Positions 1 through 8,676 of a stretch of DNA of 30,390 nucleotides are shown here, in pieces (positions within the stretch are counted from its first letter, which is position 1; every line of letters begins with the position of its first letter). The notes beneath the pieces are model-generated. The model did not search any database. It had not been told where the DNA came from and saw only the letters and a program-made list of their open reading frames with translations. Source of the stretch: Desulfocicer vacuolatum DSM 3385 (GTDB taxonomy: Bacteria > Desulfobacterota > Desulfobacteria > Desulfobacterales > SURF-7). Where the stretch lies: contig CAMBQS010000001.1 of the NCBI GenBank assembly GCA_945870015.1, positions 1 through 30,390 on the forward strand. Reading direction: 5' to 3'. Made by a program: the position numbers and the translations under genes.

Positions 1-2343
1 CTGAAGCGCGGCTCTTGGAATTTCGATCATGGTTCCGAATTTGTGGACGATTCCCGCCAAGCTGAACCGTGCTGCCACTTCGTCGTGTACGGCCTGGACC
101 AGCCGTTTCATGATCACCAGTTCCTGGACTTCCGACGTGACGGGGATCATGATTTCAGGCTGGGGTCTTTTTCCCTCTGCAGTGAGCTCGGCAGCGGCTT
201 CGAATACGGCTTTGACCTGCATTTCAGTTATTTCCGGGTAGGAGATCCCCAGCCGGACACCTCTGTGCCCCATCATGGGATTTGTTTCCATCAGGTCTTC
301 GCTGCGCCGTTTGATTTCACCCAGGTCTATGCCCAGGGATTTGGCGATTTCAATCTGCTGATCCTTGGAATGGGGGACGAACTCGTGAAGGGGCGGGTCC
401 AGAGTCCTTATGGTCACCGGAAGTCCATCCATCACGATCAGAGTCTTTTTGATTTCGTTTTTTACAAAGGGGAAAAGACCGGCGATGGCGTTTCGGCGTT
501 CTCTTCCCGATGTGCTTAAGATCATCTTGCGCAAAAGGAAAAGCGCCTCATCTGAATTGGCTCCGTAGAACATGTGTTCTGTTCTGTACAGCCCAATGCC
601 GTCGGCTCCGTAGGACAGGGCCAGCCGGGCATCTTCCGGCGTGTCTGCGTTCGCACGGACGCCCATGGTTCTGTATTTGTCCACACGTTGCATGAAATCC
701 TTGAATCTGGGGTTTTCCAGGGAGTCGATCATCCGGAGCTTGTCTTCATAGACGAGGCCGTTGGAACCGTTCAGGGTGAGGATGTCGCCCTGTTTGAATG
801 TTTTTTCTCCGATTTTGAGTTTTCTTGCCGCCACATCGATGGAAAGGGCGGAGGCCCCCACCACGCAGCATTTGCCCCAGCCCCTTGCCACAAGGGCTGC
901 ATGGCTCGTCATGCCGCCGCGGGCCGTGAGGATGCCGTTTGCCGCTCGCATTCCTTCGATGTCTTCCGGATTCGTTTCCTGGCGGACGAGGATAACGTTT
1001 CGGCCCTCCCGCGCCCATTCCACTGCATCTTCCGATGTGAATACGATGTGGCCGAAGGCACCGCCCGGTCCGGCCGGAAGTCCCCTTGTAAGGATTTCGG
1101 CGTGCTTTTCGTCCTGGGGATCCACTACCGGATGGAGAAGTTCGTCGAGTTGTTTGGGTTTCACACGGGTGATGGCCGTAACCTCGTTGATCAGTCCTTC
1201 ACTCAGCATGTCCATGGCCATGTTGAGGGCCGCTGTCCCGGTTCGTTTCCCTACCCGGCACTGGAGCATGAAGAGGCGGCCTTTCTCGATGGTGAACTCG
1301 ATGTCCTGCATGTCATGGAAATGGGATTCCAGTTTTTCCCGTATATCGAGAAGGGAACTGTAAACATCGGGCATGAGGGTTTCAAGGGACGGGTATTTTT
1401 TGTTCTCCTCGGTCTTTGTTTCCTCATTGATAGGGTAAGGGGTTCTGAGGCCTGCCACAACATCCTCTCCCTGGGCGTTCACCAGCCATTCCCCGAAGAA
1501 CACGTTCTCGCCGGTCGCCGGGTTCCGCGTGAATGCGACTCCTGTTGCTGAATCGTCGCCCATGTTGCCGAAAACCATGCTCTGGACTGTGACGCCGGTG
1601 CCCCAGTCATCGGGAATATTTTCGATGCGTCTGTAGGTTATGGCCCTCCGTCCGTTCCAGCTTTTGAAAACCGCTCCCACGGCCCGCATGAGCTGCTCAC
1701 GGGCTGAGTCGGGGAATTCGGATTTAAGTACCGATTTCACTGTAATTTTGAATTGTTCGCAGATATCTTTCAGGTCCTTTGCCGGAATGTCCGTGTCCGA
1801 GGCATACCCCTTGTCTGTTTTCCAGTTGTTGAAGATCTCCTCCAGCCTCGCCCTGATACCGAAACCTTTTTCAGGATCGACTCCCTCGGCTTTTTCCAGG
1901 ACTACATCGGCGTACATCATGATCAGACGTCTGTATGAATCATAGACAAAACGCTCGTCACCGGTCTGGGCGATAAGGCCGCCGATGGTCCGGCTGGTAA
2001 GCCCAACATTTAGAACCGTTTCCATCATGCCGGGCATGCTCTGCCTTCCACCGGAACGGCAGGAAACCAGAAGGGGGTTATCGGGATCATCAAATCCTTT
2101 TCCCATGGTTTTTTCGATGGATTTCAAGGAGTATTCGAACTGGTTTTCAAATTCGGGGGGGTAAAGGCCGCCGGATCGGAGAAAGTGGTTGCAGCATTCG
2201 GTCGAGATGGTGAAACCCGGCGGCACCGGAATTCCCAGAAGGGCCATTTCCGAAAGGTTGGCGCCTTTACCGCCGAGGAGGTTCACAAGGGATGCTCCAC
2301 CCTCGGATTCTCCGCAGCCAAAACCGTATATGTATTTTTTCAA
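1..2343 (-). CDS. ppdK: Pyruvate, phosphate dikinase (C-terminus outside window)
   Basis: Cytoplasmic enzyme interconverting pyruvate + ATP + Pi and PEP + AMP + PPi, linking glycolysis and gluconeogenesis. Read on the minus strand it opens with a glycine-rich ATP-grasp N-terminus (GGKGANLSEMALLGIPVPPGF), and carries the phosphohistidine swivel motif GGMTSHAALVARGWG with the catalytic His at about residue 481 (codon 903-901). The last visible residues (KFGTMIEIPRAAL) match the PEP/pyruvate-binding barrel; 781 codons are present of a usual ~880-900, so roughly the last 100 residues are missing because the window ends. The chosen start is TTG at 2343: it sits 5 nt after a perfect AGGAGG and gives the expected family N-terminus KKYIYGFGCG. 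It diverges from gltX. Identification is from conserved motifs throughout and is secure. Confidence 0.96.
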   Translation of the reverse strand, partial: MKKYIYGFGCGESEGGASLVNLLGGKGANLSEMALLGIPVPPGFTISTECCNHFLRSGGLYPPEFENQFEYSLKSIEKTMGKGFDDPDNPLLVSCRSGGRQSMPGMMETVLNVGLTSRTIGGLIAQTGDERFVYDSYRRLIMMYADVVLEKAEGVDPEKGFGIRARLEEIFNNWKTDKGYASDTDIPAKDLKDICEQFKITVKSVLKSEFPDSAREQLMRAVGAVFKSWNGRRAITYRRIENIPDDWGTGVTVQSMVFGNMGDDSATGVAFTRNPATGENVFFGEWLVNAQGEDVVAGLRTPYPINEETKTEENKKYPSLETLMPDVYSSLLDIREKLESHFHDMQDIEFTIEKGRLFMLQCRVGKRTGTAALNMAMDMLSEGLINEVTAITRVKPKQLDELLHPVVDPQDEKHAEILTRGLPAGPGGAFGHIVFTSEDAVEWAREGRNVILVRQETNPEDIEGMRAANGILTARGGMTSHAALVARGWGKCCVVGASALSIDVAARKLKIGEKTFKQGDILTLNGSNGLVYEDKLRMIDSLENPRFKDFMQRVDKYRTMGVRANADTPEDARLALSYGADGIGLYRTEHMFYGANSDEALFLLRKMILSTSGRERRNAIAGLFPFVKNEIKKTLIVMDGLPVTIRTLDPPLHEFVPHSKDQQIEIAKSLGIDLGEIKRRSEDLMETNPMMGHRGVRLGISYPEITEMQVKAVFEAAAELTAEGKRPQPEIMIPVTSEVQELVIMKRLVQAVHDEVAARFSLAGIVHKFGTMIEIPRAALQ

Positions 2344-2430
2344 GAAGACCTCCTGAACATGGAATCTAAGGAAAAACAGTGAAAAAACAGAAGCGGTCTT
2401 AGGATTAGACTTAGCTTTTTTTGTGGGGTA

Positions 2431-2459
2431 TTCTTATGCGAAAGAGGATTGAGTGTCAA
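2431..2459 (-). promoter_or_regulatory. Candidate promoter of ppdK
   Basis: On the minus strand a perfect -35 TTGACA (2459-2454) is followed after 17 nt by TAAGAA (2436-2431), a weak -10; shifted -10 readings (CATAAG, AAGAAT) are similar. It lies about 90 nt before the ppdK start in the divergent ppdK-gltX intergenic region. Only sequence resemblance supports it. Confidence 0.35.
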
Positions 2460-2550
2460 CAATCTTTTATTTTAGCACGTCCGGGTTCCGGCCTTGCAGA
2501 TTTCTGTAGTTATTGTTATCCATGAATGTATGATAGATGAAACCGGTTAT

Positions 2551-2580
2551 TTATTTTATATGCCGATTGTTTGATATAAT
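2551..2580 (+). promoter_or_regulatory. Candidate gltX promoter (-10 box)
   Basis: A perfect TATAAT at 2575-2580 lies 24 nt before the gltX ATG, with only a weak T-rich -35 (TTATTT, 2551-2556). An AGAAGGG Shine-Dalgarno lies between the -10 and the start codon, giving a short leader. The -10 match is exact but the -35 is poor. Confidence 0.35.
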
Positions 2581-2603
2581 ACAGAAATCAGAAGGGAATT
2601 CAA

Positions 2604-4010
2604 ATGGAAACCATCATTACCCGCTTTCCGCCGAGTCCGACAGGGTATCTTCATGTCGGAGGTGCGCGGACAGCGTTATTCAACTGGCTTTATGCCCGGA
2701 ATCAAAAAGGAAAATTCATTTTACGGATTGAAGATACAGACACGGTTCGATCCACACAGGAATCGGTGGACGCGATTTTTGAAGCACTGGAATGGCTTGG
2801 AATTGACTGGGATGACGGGCCGTATTTTCAATCCAGACGGTTTGATCTTTACCGGGAATATATTCAAAAGCTGGTTCAATCCGGGAATGCCTATTATTGT
2901 ACCTGTTCATCCGAACGGATCGAGGAGATGAGAAAACAGGCCATGGCTTCCGGGGGAAAACCCAAATATGATGGAACCTGCCGGGAAAAGGGGATGTCTC
3001 AAACTGATGGCGCGGTGATCCGTTTCAAGGCGCCGCTTTCCGGAACAACCGTCCTGCAGGATATCATCAAGAAGAATATCGTGTTTCAGAACTCGGAACT
3101 GGATGATTTCATTATCCAGCGCAGTGATGGAACACCGACCTATAATCTCGCGGTTGTGGTGGATGACATCACCATGAACGTCAATACCGTGATCCGGGGC
3201 GATGATCATGTGAACAATACGCCGAAACAGATTCAGTTGTATGAGGCGTTTGGGGCAGCCCTTCCGGTTTTCGGACATGTGCCCATGGTTCTCGGAAAAG
3301 ACAAGACCCGTCTCAGCAAACGGCATGGAGCCATGTCTGTTACGGAATACCGGGATATGGGATATCTTCCGGATGCGCTTCTGAACTATCTGGTCCGGCT
3401 TGGATGGTCGTTTGGTGATCAGGAATTTTTTACGCGGGATGAACTGATTGAAAAATTTACGATCAAAAATATTGGAAAATCTCCGGGAGTCTTTGATCAG
3501 GAAAAGCTTCAATCCCTGAATGCAGATCATATCAAGGTCGCCCCTCTGGATAAGCTTTCGGATCATCTTCTGCCGTTTCTGGGAAAAAAAGGATATGCTG
3601 CGGAGAAGAATCAATATCTCGAAAAGGTGATCCAGACCCTGAACACCAGAAGCAAAACCTTAGAAGAGATGGCGGCAAGCGCAGACTTTTATTATCAGGA
3701 GGATTTTAAATATGATGACAAGGCTGCAGAAAAATTTTTAAACCCTCCCTTTCTTTCCGCACTGGAGGCCCTGATGGCTGAACTGGGAAAACTATCTGAT
3801 TTTTCAGAAAAAAATCTTGAGGCTGCATTTACAGCCGTCATGGTTGCGACGGATCAGAAACTCGGAAAGATCGCCCAGCCGGTCAGGGTTGCGTTAACCG
3901 GCAAAACCGTTAGCCCGGGAATTTTTGAAACCGTCGAGGTTTTGGGAAAGGATCGTGTGCTTTCACGCTTGCAAAGGGCTGTGGAATATATTAAATCGAA
4001 CAAGGGATAA
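2604..4010 (+). CDS. gltX: Glutamate--tRNA ligase
   Basis: Class I aminoacyl-tRNA synthetase attaching glutamate to tRNA-Glu, and in many bacteria lacking GlnRS also to tRNA-Gln for later amidation. Length (468 aa) is normal. Visible motifs: RFPPSPTGYLHVGGART with the HIGH-type HVGG at residues 17-20; a zinc-site pattern CxC...YDGTC at about 98-130; and the KMSKS-equivalent RLSKR at 236-240. The C-terminal third is the helical anticodon-binding domain. The ATG is supported by AGAAGGG upstream. The gene immediately downstream is tRNA-Gln(CTG), an arrangement suggesting, but not proving, that this may be a non-discriminating enzyme. The anticodon-loop specificity residue cannot be assigned without an alignment. 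Confidence 0.97.
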   Translation: METIITRFPPSPTGYLHVGGARTALFNWLYARNQKGKFILRIEDTDTVRSTQESVDAIFEALEWLGIDWDDGPYFQSRRFDLYREYIQKLVQSGNAYYCTCSSERIEEMRKQAMASGGKPKYDGTCREKGMSQTDGAVIRFKAPLSGTTVLQDIIKKNIVFQNSELDDFIIQRSDGTPTYNLAVVVDDITMNVNTVIRGDDHVNNTPKQIQLYEAFGAALPVFGHVPMVLGKDKTRLSKRHGAMSVTEYRDMGYLPDALLNYLVRLGWSFGDQEFFTRDELIEKFTIKNIGKSPGVFDQEKLQSLNADHIKVAPLDKLSDHLLPFLGKKGYAAEKNQYLEKVIQTLNTRSKTLEEMAASADFYYQEDFKYDDKAAEKFLNPPFLSALEALMAELGKLSDFSEKNLEAAFTAVMVATDQKLGKIAQPVRVALTGKTVSPGIFETVEVLGKDRVLSRLQRAVEYIKSNKG

Positions 4011-4019
4011 GTTTTTATA

Positions 4020-4048
4020 TTGACTCATAGTAAACGATTGTGTATGTA
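4020..4048 (+). promoter_or_regulatory. Candidate promoter of tRNA-Gln
   Basis: TTGACT (4020-4025), exactly 17 nt, then TATGTA (4043-4048), ending 14 nt before the mature tRNA 5' end. Spacing is ideal and placement just after the gltX stop suggests the tRNA is transcribed on its own as well as by read-through. Confidence 0.5.
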
Positions 4049-4062
4049 GCTTGGCGTATTCT

Positions 4063-4136
4063 TGGGGGATCGTCCAATGGCAGGACTACGGACTCTGACT
4101 CCGTCCATCAAGGTTCGAATCCTTGTCCCCCAGCCA
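4063..4136 (+). tRNA. tRNA-Gln (anticodon CTG)
   Basis: Full cloverleaf can be folded by hand: acceptor TGGGGGA (4063-4069) pairs with TCCCCCA (4126-4132); D-arm GTCC/GGAC; anticodon stem ACGGA/TCCGT with loop CTCTGAC and anticodon CTG at 4095-4097; T-arm CAAGG/CCTTG with loop TTCGAAT; discriminator G and an encoded CCA at 4134-4136. CTG reads CAG glutamine codons. The gene is 74 nt including CCA. Confidence 0.96.
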
Positions 4137-4145
4137 GAACGATTC

Positions 4146-4180
4146 AAGGGATTGCAGCATCCGCCGCAATCCCTTTTTTT
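4146..4180 (+). terminator. Intrinsic terminator of the tRNA-Gln unit
   Basis: A perfect 10-bp stem AAGGGATTGC (4146-4155)/GCAATCCCTT (4166-4175) with a 10-nt loop runs directly into a T7 tract (4174-4180). It begins 10 nt after the tRNA CCA end. Confidence 0.88.
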
Positions 4181-4254
4181 CTTGACGGGTATCGTGTTGT
4201 TCTGATTATCTGTTCTGAATGTTCGACGTCAACGCCTTATTAAGGAAAAAACAG

Positions 4255-7200
4255 ATGCCCAAGAAAGTGAAACCAGCACCGCCCCGTCAACCGGAAAGAA
4301 TGGAAGCCCCCGCCTCGCCCTATTTTTTCCTGTTGGTACTCAGTTGCTTTTTTGTTTCCGGCATGACCGGATTGATTTATGAGATTCTCTGGACGCGGAT
4401 GATTGTAAAAATCATCGGAAGCGCTCCTTTTGCCGTCAGTATTGTTCTGACCGTATTCATGGGCGGACTGGGGTTCGGAAGTTATCTTGCCGGCAGATCG
4501 GTTGACAGGATTCAAAAACCACTGTCTCTTGTCCGGCTTTACGGTATCCTTGAAATTTTCATCGGAGCCTACGGGCTGGTTCTGCCGCTGCTGCTGATTG
4601 CCTTTAAACCCCTGTATGCCCTGCTCTACAATCATCTTTTTCATTATTTTCTGGGATACAGCATTTTAACCTTTATCGGGTGTTCGCTGCTTCTGATTTT
4701 TCCGGTCATTTGCATGGGTGCGACCCTGCCGGTGTTGAGCCGGTTTTTTGTCACCAGCATATCCAGGGTTGGAACCCATGTGGGCCGGCTTTACGGGCTG
4801 AACACGATCGGGGCCGCAGCCGGGTCCCTTTTTTGCGGTTTCTGGATGATTCACTGGCTGGGGGTCTGGGGCACACTGGTTCTGGCCATCCTGTTGAATG
4901 TCGCCATCGGCAGTATCTGTCTCCTGGTCAGCCGGGACGCCAAAAGACAGGAAAAAGAAGCGCTGCATCATGATCCGCCGTCCAGCACACCCAATACAAT
5001 GAATATGCTGTGGGACAAGAATCTGCCGGATTCAATCAAAAGACAAACCATATATGCTCTGATTATTTTTGCGGTCTCCGGATTTTGCGCCATGGCATAT
5101 GAAGTCATCTGGGTGAAACTCTTTGGTCTGATCGTTGGCCCGACAACCTACTCGTTTACAATCGTGCTGGTCACGTTTATCACATGCCTGGCCATGGGGA
5201 GTATTTTCTTTGGCTGGATAGCGGATAAAACCAGACACACGCTTTCCCTTCTGATGATGACGCAGCTTCTGGCGGCTATTTCCGCGCTTCTGCTCAGCCA
5301 GTTGATGGGCAACAGCCAGATCTTTTTTGCAAAACTGATTTTCCATTTCAAGGAAAGCTTTGCCCTTCTTCAGATTTCCAAGACATTTGCTCTTTTTGCC
5401 TTCATGTTCATTCCAACGATCTGCCTGGGGGCAACTTTTCCCCTGGTCGGAAAAATCTGTACCCGGTCGCTGGAAAAAACAGGGCAGTCCATTGGTTTTG
5501 CCTATGCCATCAACACGGTCGGCGCAGTGCTGGGCTCTTTTTGTGCAGGGTTTATCCTGATTCCACTGCTGGGTAAGGAAAACAGCATCTCCCTGGTCGT
5601 TTTGATTCAACTGGTCACCTTGCTGCTGATCACCCTTCATCTCCTGCTGAAAGGCGGTGCATCTTTCCTGAAATGGTCTCCGCTGCTGGCCTTGATATTC
5701 ATCGGTTTCATTCTGGCTCATCAGTTTCCCCACTGGGATCGCAAGATGCTCTCCAAAGGAAAGTACCATCGTTTTGATGACATTCAGAAAAGAAATATCG
5801 GATGGATCGAATCGCTTTTCAACGGGACAGAGATTTTTTCCAGAACGGAAAATTATGAGCTGGTGTATTTCGGCGACGGGATCGGCGGATTCACGACCGT
5901 GTTGAAATCACCTCCGGACGCCATTGGTGAAACCACTCACAGTCTTCTGAATTCCGGAAAGGCCGATGCTTCGAGCCACCGGAGAGATATGTTCACCCAG
6001 ACCCTGCTGGCCCACTTCCCCATGCTTTTTCATCCGGACCCGGAAAATGTCCTTGTGCTGGGTCTTGCCAGCGGAATAACCGCGGGCGAGGCATTGCTGT
6101 ATCCTTTGGTGAAACAGTTGGATGGGGTTGAAATCAACAACCAGGTGGTTGCAGCGAGCGATTTTTTTATCCCCTGGAATTATGATGTCCTTCATAATCC
6201 GAAGACCGAACTGATTATTCAGGATGGCCGTGCCCACCTGGAATTAACCAAAAGAAAATATGACGTGATTATTTCCGAACCCTCCAATCCATGGATGGCC
6301 GGACTGGCTACGCTATTTACTTATGAATTTATGGATCTAGCAAAGAACAAGCTGAAGGATGACGGCATCTATGTTCAGTGGATTCATTCCTACCAGATGG
6401 ACTGGCCCACCTTTTCCCTGGTTGGCCGGACTTTTTCAAAGGTTTTTCCAAACAGCATCCTGGTGACAACCGATCCAAGAGGAGAACTGGGGCCGGATTT
6501 TTTACTGGTCGGCTTTACCGGCAAAAAGCAGCTTGATCCATCGGTTGCTGCGTTGAATCTGCCCTATGCCATGAAATCCAGAAACATGAAACTGACAGAT
6601 TACCGGGTATTTTATCATCTGATCGTAAGCGAGGATCTGCCAAAACTTTTTAAAGACGGCCCGGTCAATACAGACAACAACTCCATCCTGGAGTTTTCAG
6701 CACCCAGACTGATCCACTACGACCCGGCCAATTCGAGGATCAACCGGGAGCTGGCTGCGAATCGATGGCTGAGTCCCACAACAAAAGAGATTCTGCAATC
6801 AGACCTGCAGGATGTGGATGCCCAGCTCAATTTTGCCGAATACAGCCTTTCGTTCAACAGCCATGCGAAAAACATGGTGGATCTTCAGAACGCAACACCG
6901 GAGCAGCGGCAGCGGTACAACCGGATCATGCAGGAATACTGTGCAAACAGCATCATAACTGATTTTGGATTCCTGCAGGACGAATCCCTGAAGAAACAGT
7001 GCATGGACGCCCATCTTCAAACCATTGGAAAAAATCTTTCAAAAGCAAAGGATAAAGCCCCGCTTTATTACTATATGGGATGGCTGTGTTTTCATAACAG
7101 CCGGATTGATGAAAGCATTCATTATTTTCTGGAAGTGCTACAGACCAAACCGGATGATCATGAAACCAATACTCTTTTGAAAGAAGCATTGCTGAAAACC

Positions 7201-7659
7201 CAAAAGCCGGATGAACATGAGAAGAAGATTCAGGAACGGCTTCACAGAAAAGGCAATGAAAAAAATCCTGCTTTCCATTTTCACCTGGCAGTCCTTTATC
7301 AGCGAAAAGGCATGACAGCCCAGGCAATTCCCCACCTGGAAAAAGCCATCTCCATAAAACCGGATTTTATTCAAGCATTGAATCATCTGGCGCTCCACTA
7401 CAGCGTCACAAAGGAGAACGATAAGGCCATTTTGTATTTTCAAAAAATGGTACAGATCAAACCGGAACTGGCCGGCGCCTATTACAACATTGCCTGCCTT
7501 TATTCCAAACAGAACAAGGTCCGGGAGGCGACCGACTGGCTGCGGTCTGCGGTGGAAAAAGGATACAACAACCTTTCCCTGATTCAGACCGATCCGGATC
7601 TGAACAACATCCGCGGATCATCCGACTATCAGGAGATTGTTTCCGGATTGGCTGAATAA
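4255..7659 (+). CDS. Fused membrane transporter-like / spermidine-synthase-like protein with C-terminal TPRs
   Basis: A 1134-residue inner-membrane protein. The N-terminal ~490 residues contain two similar sets of hydrophobic helices; each set begins with an xSGxxxLxYExxW motif (SGMTGLIYEILWTRM near residue 35, SGFCAMAYEVIWVKL near 280), the hallmark of the 'fused MFS/spermidine synthase' family. Residues ~595-760 form a Rossmann methyltransferase fold of polyamine-synthase type: VLVLGLASG (~599), DGVEINN (~622), QDGRAHL (~655), SEPSNPWMAG (~672). From ~930 to the end are TPR repeats. Whether it makes a polyamine is unknown; members of this family often lack residues for that reaction. ATG 4255 is preferred over ATG 4219 because AAGGA precedes it at 8 nt and the earlier ATG has no ribosome site. 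It stands alone between terminator-like elements. Confidence 0.88.
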   Translation: MPKKVKPAPPRQPERMEAPASPYFFLLVLSCFFVSGMTGLIYEILWTRMIVKIIGSAPFAVSIVLTVFMGGLGFGSYLAGRSVDRIQKPLSLVRLYGILEIFIGAYGLVLPLLLIAFKPLYALLYNHLFHYFLGYSILTFIGCSLLLIFPVICMGATLPVLSRFFVTSISRVGTHVGRLYGLNTIGAAAGSLFCGFWMIHWLGVWGTLVLAILLNVAIGSICLLVSRDAKRQEKEALHHDPPSSTPNTMNMLWDKNLPDSIKRQTIYALIIFAVSGFCAMAYEVIWVKLFGLIVGPTTYSFTIVLVTFITCLAMGSIFFGWIADKTRHTLSLLMMTQLLAAISALLLSQLMGNSQIFFAKLIFHFKESFALLQISKTFALFAFMFIPTICLGATFPLVGKICTRSLEKTGQSIGFAYAINTVGAVLGSFCAGFILIPLLGKENSISLVVLIQLVTLLLITLHLLLKGGASFLKWSPLLALIFIGFILAHQFPHWDRKMLSKGKYHRFDDIQKRNIGWIESLFNGTEIFSRTENYELVYFGDGIGGFTTVLKSPPDAIGETTHSLLNSGKADASSHRRDMFTQTLLAHFPMLFHPDPENVLVLGLASGITAGEALLYPLVKQLDGVEINNQVVAASDFFIPWNYDVLHNPKTELIIQDGRAHLELTKRKYDVIISEPSNPWMAGLATLFTYEFMDLAKNKLKDDGIYVQWIHSYQMDWPTFSLVGRTFSKVFPNSILVTTDPRGELGPDFLLVGFTGKKQLDPSVAALNLPYAMKSRNMKLTDYRVFYHLIVSEDLPKLFKDGPVNTDNNSILEFSAPRLIHYDPANSRINRELAANRWLSPTTKEILQSDLQDVDAQLNFAEYSLSFNSHAKNMVDLQNATPEQRQRYNRIMQEYCANSIITDFGFLQDESLKKQCMDAHLQTIGKNLSKAKDKAPLYYYMGWLCFHNSRIDESIHYFLEVLQTKPDDHETNTLLKEALLKTQKPDEHEKKIQERLHRKGNEKNPAFHFHLAVLYQRKGMTAQAIPHLEKAISIKPDFIQALNHLALHYSVTKENDKAILYFQKMVQIKPELAGAYYNIACLYSKQNKVREATDWLRSAVEKGYNNLSLIQTDPDLNNIRGSSDYQEIVSGLAE

Positions 7660-7816
7660 CTGGAAAAACCGGTGAATCATGACAAAATATTGCTATTCCC
7701 TGATGAACTTGCTGTGATTCTTCACCATTTTGTATTGACATGATTTCTATATGGTGATTTTTGATTGTGAATCAATATCATTGATGATCCTTGGCAAAAT
7801 TTGGGTTTTTACTGAT

Positions 7817-7851
7817 CAGGCATTTTTTTCAGATAAATAAATGCCTGTTTT
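7817..7851 (+). terminator. Possible terminator hairpin
   Basis: Stem CAGGCATTT (7817-7825)/AAATGCCTG (7839-7847), 13-nt loop, then TTTT. It lies 158 nt after the stop of the large membrane protein and before the DUF6883 gene, so it could end the former's transcript. Stem is AT-rich at its top, making it a moderate candidate. Confidence 0.4.
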
Positions 7852-7933
7852 CAGACGGTTTATTGCGAAAATATCAGGTTAAAAGCTTGACCTGTGAATA
7901 GATGATTCTGTCTTAGCAAAAAGGGGAAAAACA

Positions 7934-8267
7934 TTGAAATTGCCAAACGCAGATATGGCGATCATAGATACTGAGAAAATCTTTGATTATTGTCTCAATC
8001 CCGAGCATCCGAGGGGAAAGCACAAAGCGCGTGTTTTTCAGAGTGTTTTGGGAATGACGAGCGCAAGTGCCGATGATTTGATATTGTTGATAAAAAGACG
8101 AATTCAGGATATTAGGATGTGAAGTGGGCGAAGCGGATGCGTTTGGTAAGAGATACACGGTTGATGTCGAAATTGAATACAATGACAAGAAAGCTTTCGT
8201 CCGAACAAGTTGGATTATCAAACATGGTGAGATTCGACCAAGATTGACAACTTGCTTCGTTAAATAG
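7934..8267 (+). pseudogene. DUF6883-type protein, frameshifted
   Basis: The first part (TTG 7934 to TGA 8120-8122) reads KLPNADMAIIDTEKIFDYCL then NPEHPRGKHKARVFQ, the start of the DUF6883 family as I recall it. The rest of that domain follows in the +1 frame from about 8118: CEVGEADAFGKRYTVD, then a stretch ending RTSWIIKHGEIRPRL and TTCFVK, stopping at TAG 8265-8267. Together they give one ~110-residue domain, the usual length, so one base has been gained (or two lost) between about 8092 and 8120; an A5 run at 8092-8096 is one possible site. AAGGGG supports the TTG start. The final TAG lies inside the AGGAGG of the next gene, so the pair was built for translational coupling. Function is not established; sequencing error or recoding are alternatives to decay. 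Confidence 0.72.
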
Positions 8268-8276
8268 GAGGAAATC

Positions 8277-8492
8277 ATGAAAGATGAAATTAAATTATTG
8301 GATGTTGTAGCTTTAACAGGGGATTTGGAAGAACGCGGTTTGGTGAAAGGCCAAGTGGGCACCGTAGTTGAAATTCTTGATAATGGTGTATTTGAAGTAG
8401 AGTTTTGTGACAACGACGGGCGAACATACGCAACATTGGCCTTGCGCAATAATCAGCTTATGGCTCTTTACTATTCTCCTGTTGCCGCGTAA
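8277..8492 (+). CDS. DUF4926-type small protein
   Basis: Intact 71-residue protein (IKLLDVVALTGDLEERGLV, KGQVGTVVEIL, FEVEFCDNDGRTYATLAL) that looks like the DUF4926 family: a compact beta-rich, SH3-like fold in which the GLxxGQVGTVV turn is diagnostic. It starts 6 nt after AGGAGG (8266-8271), which overlaps the upstream gene's stop. DUF4926 and DUF6883 genes are, from memory, frequent neighbours and are suspected to form a two-component toxin-antitoxin-like or immunity module; no biochemical role is known to me. Here this partner is intact while the upstream gene is frameshifted. Confidence 0.75.
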   Translation: MKDEIKLLDVVALTGDLEERGLVKGQVGTVVEILDNGVFEVEFCDNDGRTYATLALRNNQLMALYYSPVAA

Positions 8493-8531
8493 CAACTATT
8501 GGATTTATGGCCCTTTATATTTTTACATTTG

Positions 8532-8570
8532 GTATTTGGAGCAAATGATACCTATATTCTATTACTGTCT
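8532..8570 (+). repeat. Repeat copy A (peptide VFGANDTYILLLS)
   Basis: A 39-nt segment 30/39 identical to 10834-10872. Both copies are preceded by CATTTGGTATT (8526-8536 here) and both are open in the same frame, giving VFGANDTYILLLS here and VFGINDSYILLLS there. The last four codons before the end differ in DNA (CTA-TTA-CTG-TCT against TTG-CTA-CTA-TCC) but encode the same LLLS. It begins 40 nt after the DUF4926 stop. Confidence 0.6.
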
Positions 8571-8676
8571 GGAACAAAAAATATAAAAACGCAAAGCGCG
8601 CCCCCTGTCCGCTCGCTCAACCTGGCCACAGGAATCGCGGCGGCTGAGCGTGGTATGCACTTTCTTGGCAGGTTGG

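Noticed and set aside
43..1945. Long plus-strand open frames over the first 2 kb
   Set aside because: They are antisense to ppdK, which has continuous PPDK homology on the minus strand; the plus-strand translations resemble no family.
2907..3614. 235-codon minus-strand frame
   Set aside because: Antisense to gltX; no family features and no ribosome site.
5032..5769. 245-codon minus-strand frame rich in Gln and charged residues
   Set aside because: Complement of hydrophobic codons in the large membrane protein; a typical artefact.
8118..8126. Programmed +1 frameshift in the DUF6883 gene, as in prfB
   Set aside because: The site AGG-ATG-TGA lacks the CUU-UGA slip codons and a well-placed internal Shine-Dalgarno; simple frameshift or sequence error is likelier, though recoding is not excluded.
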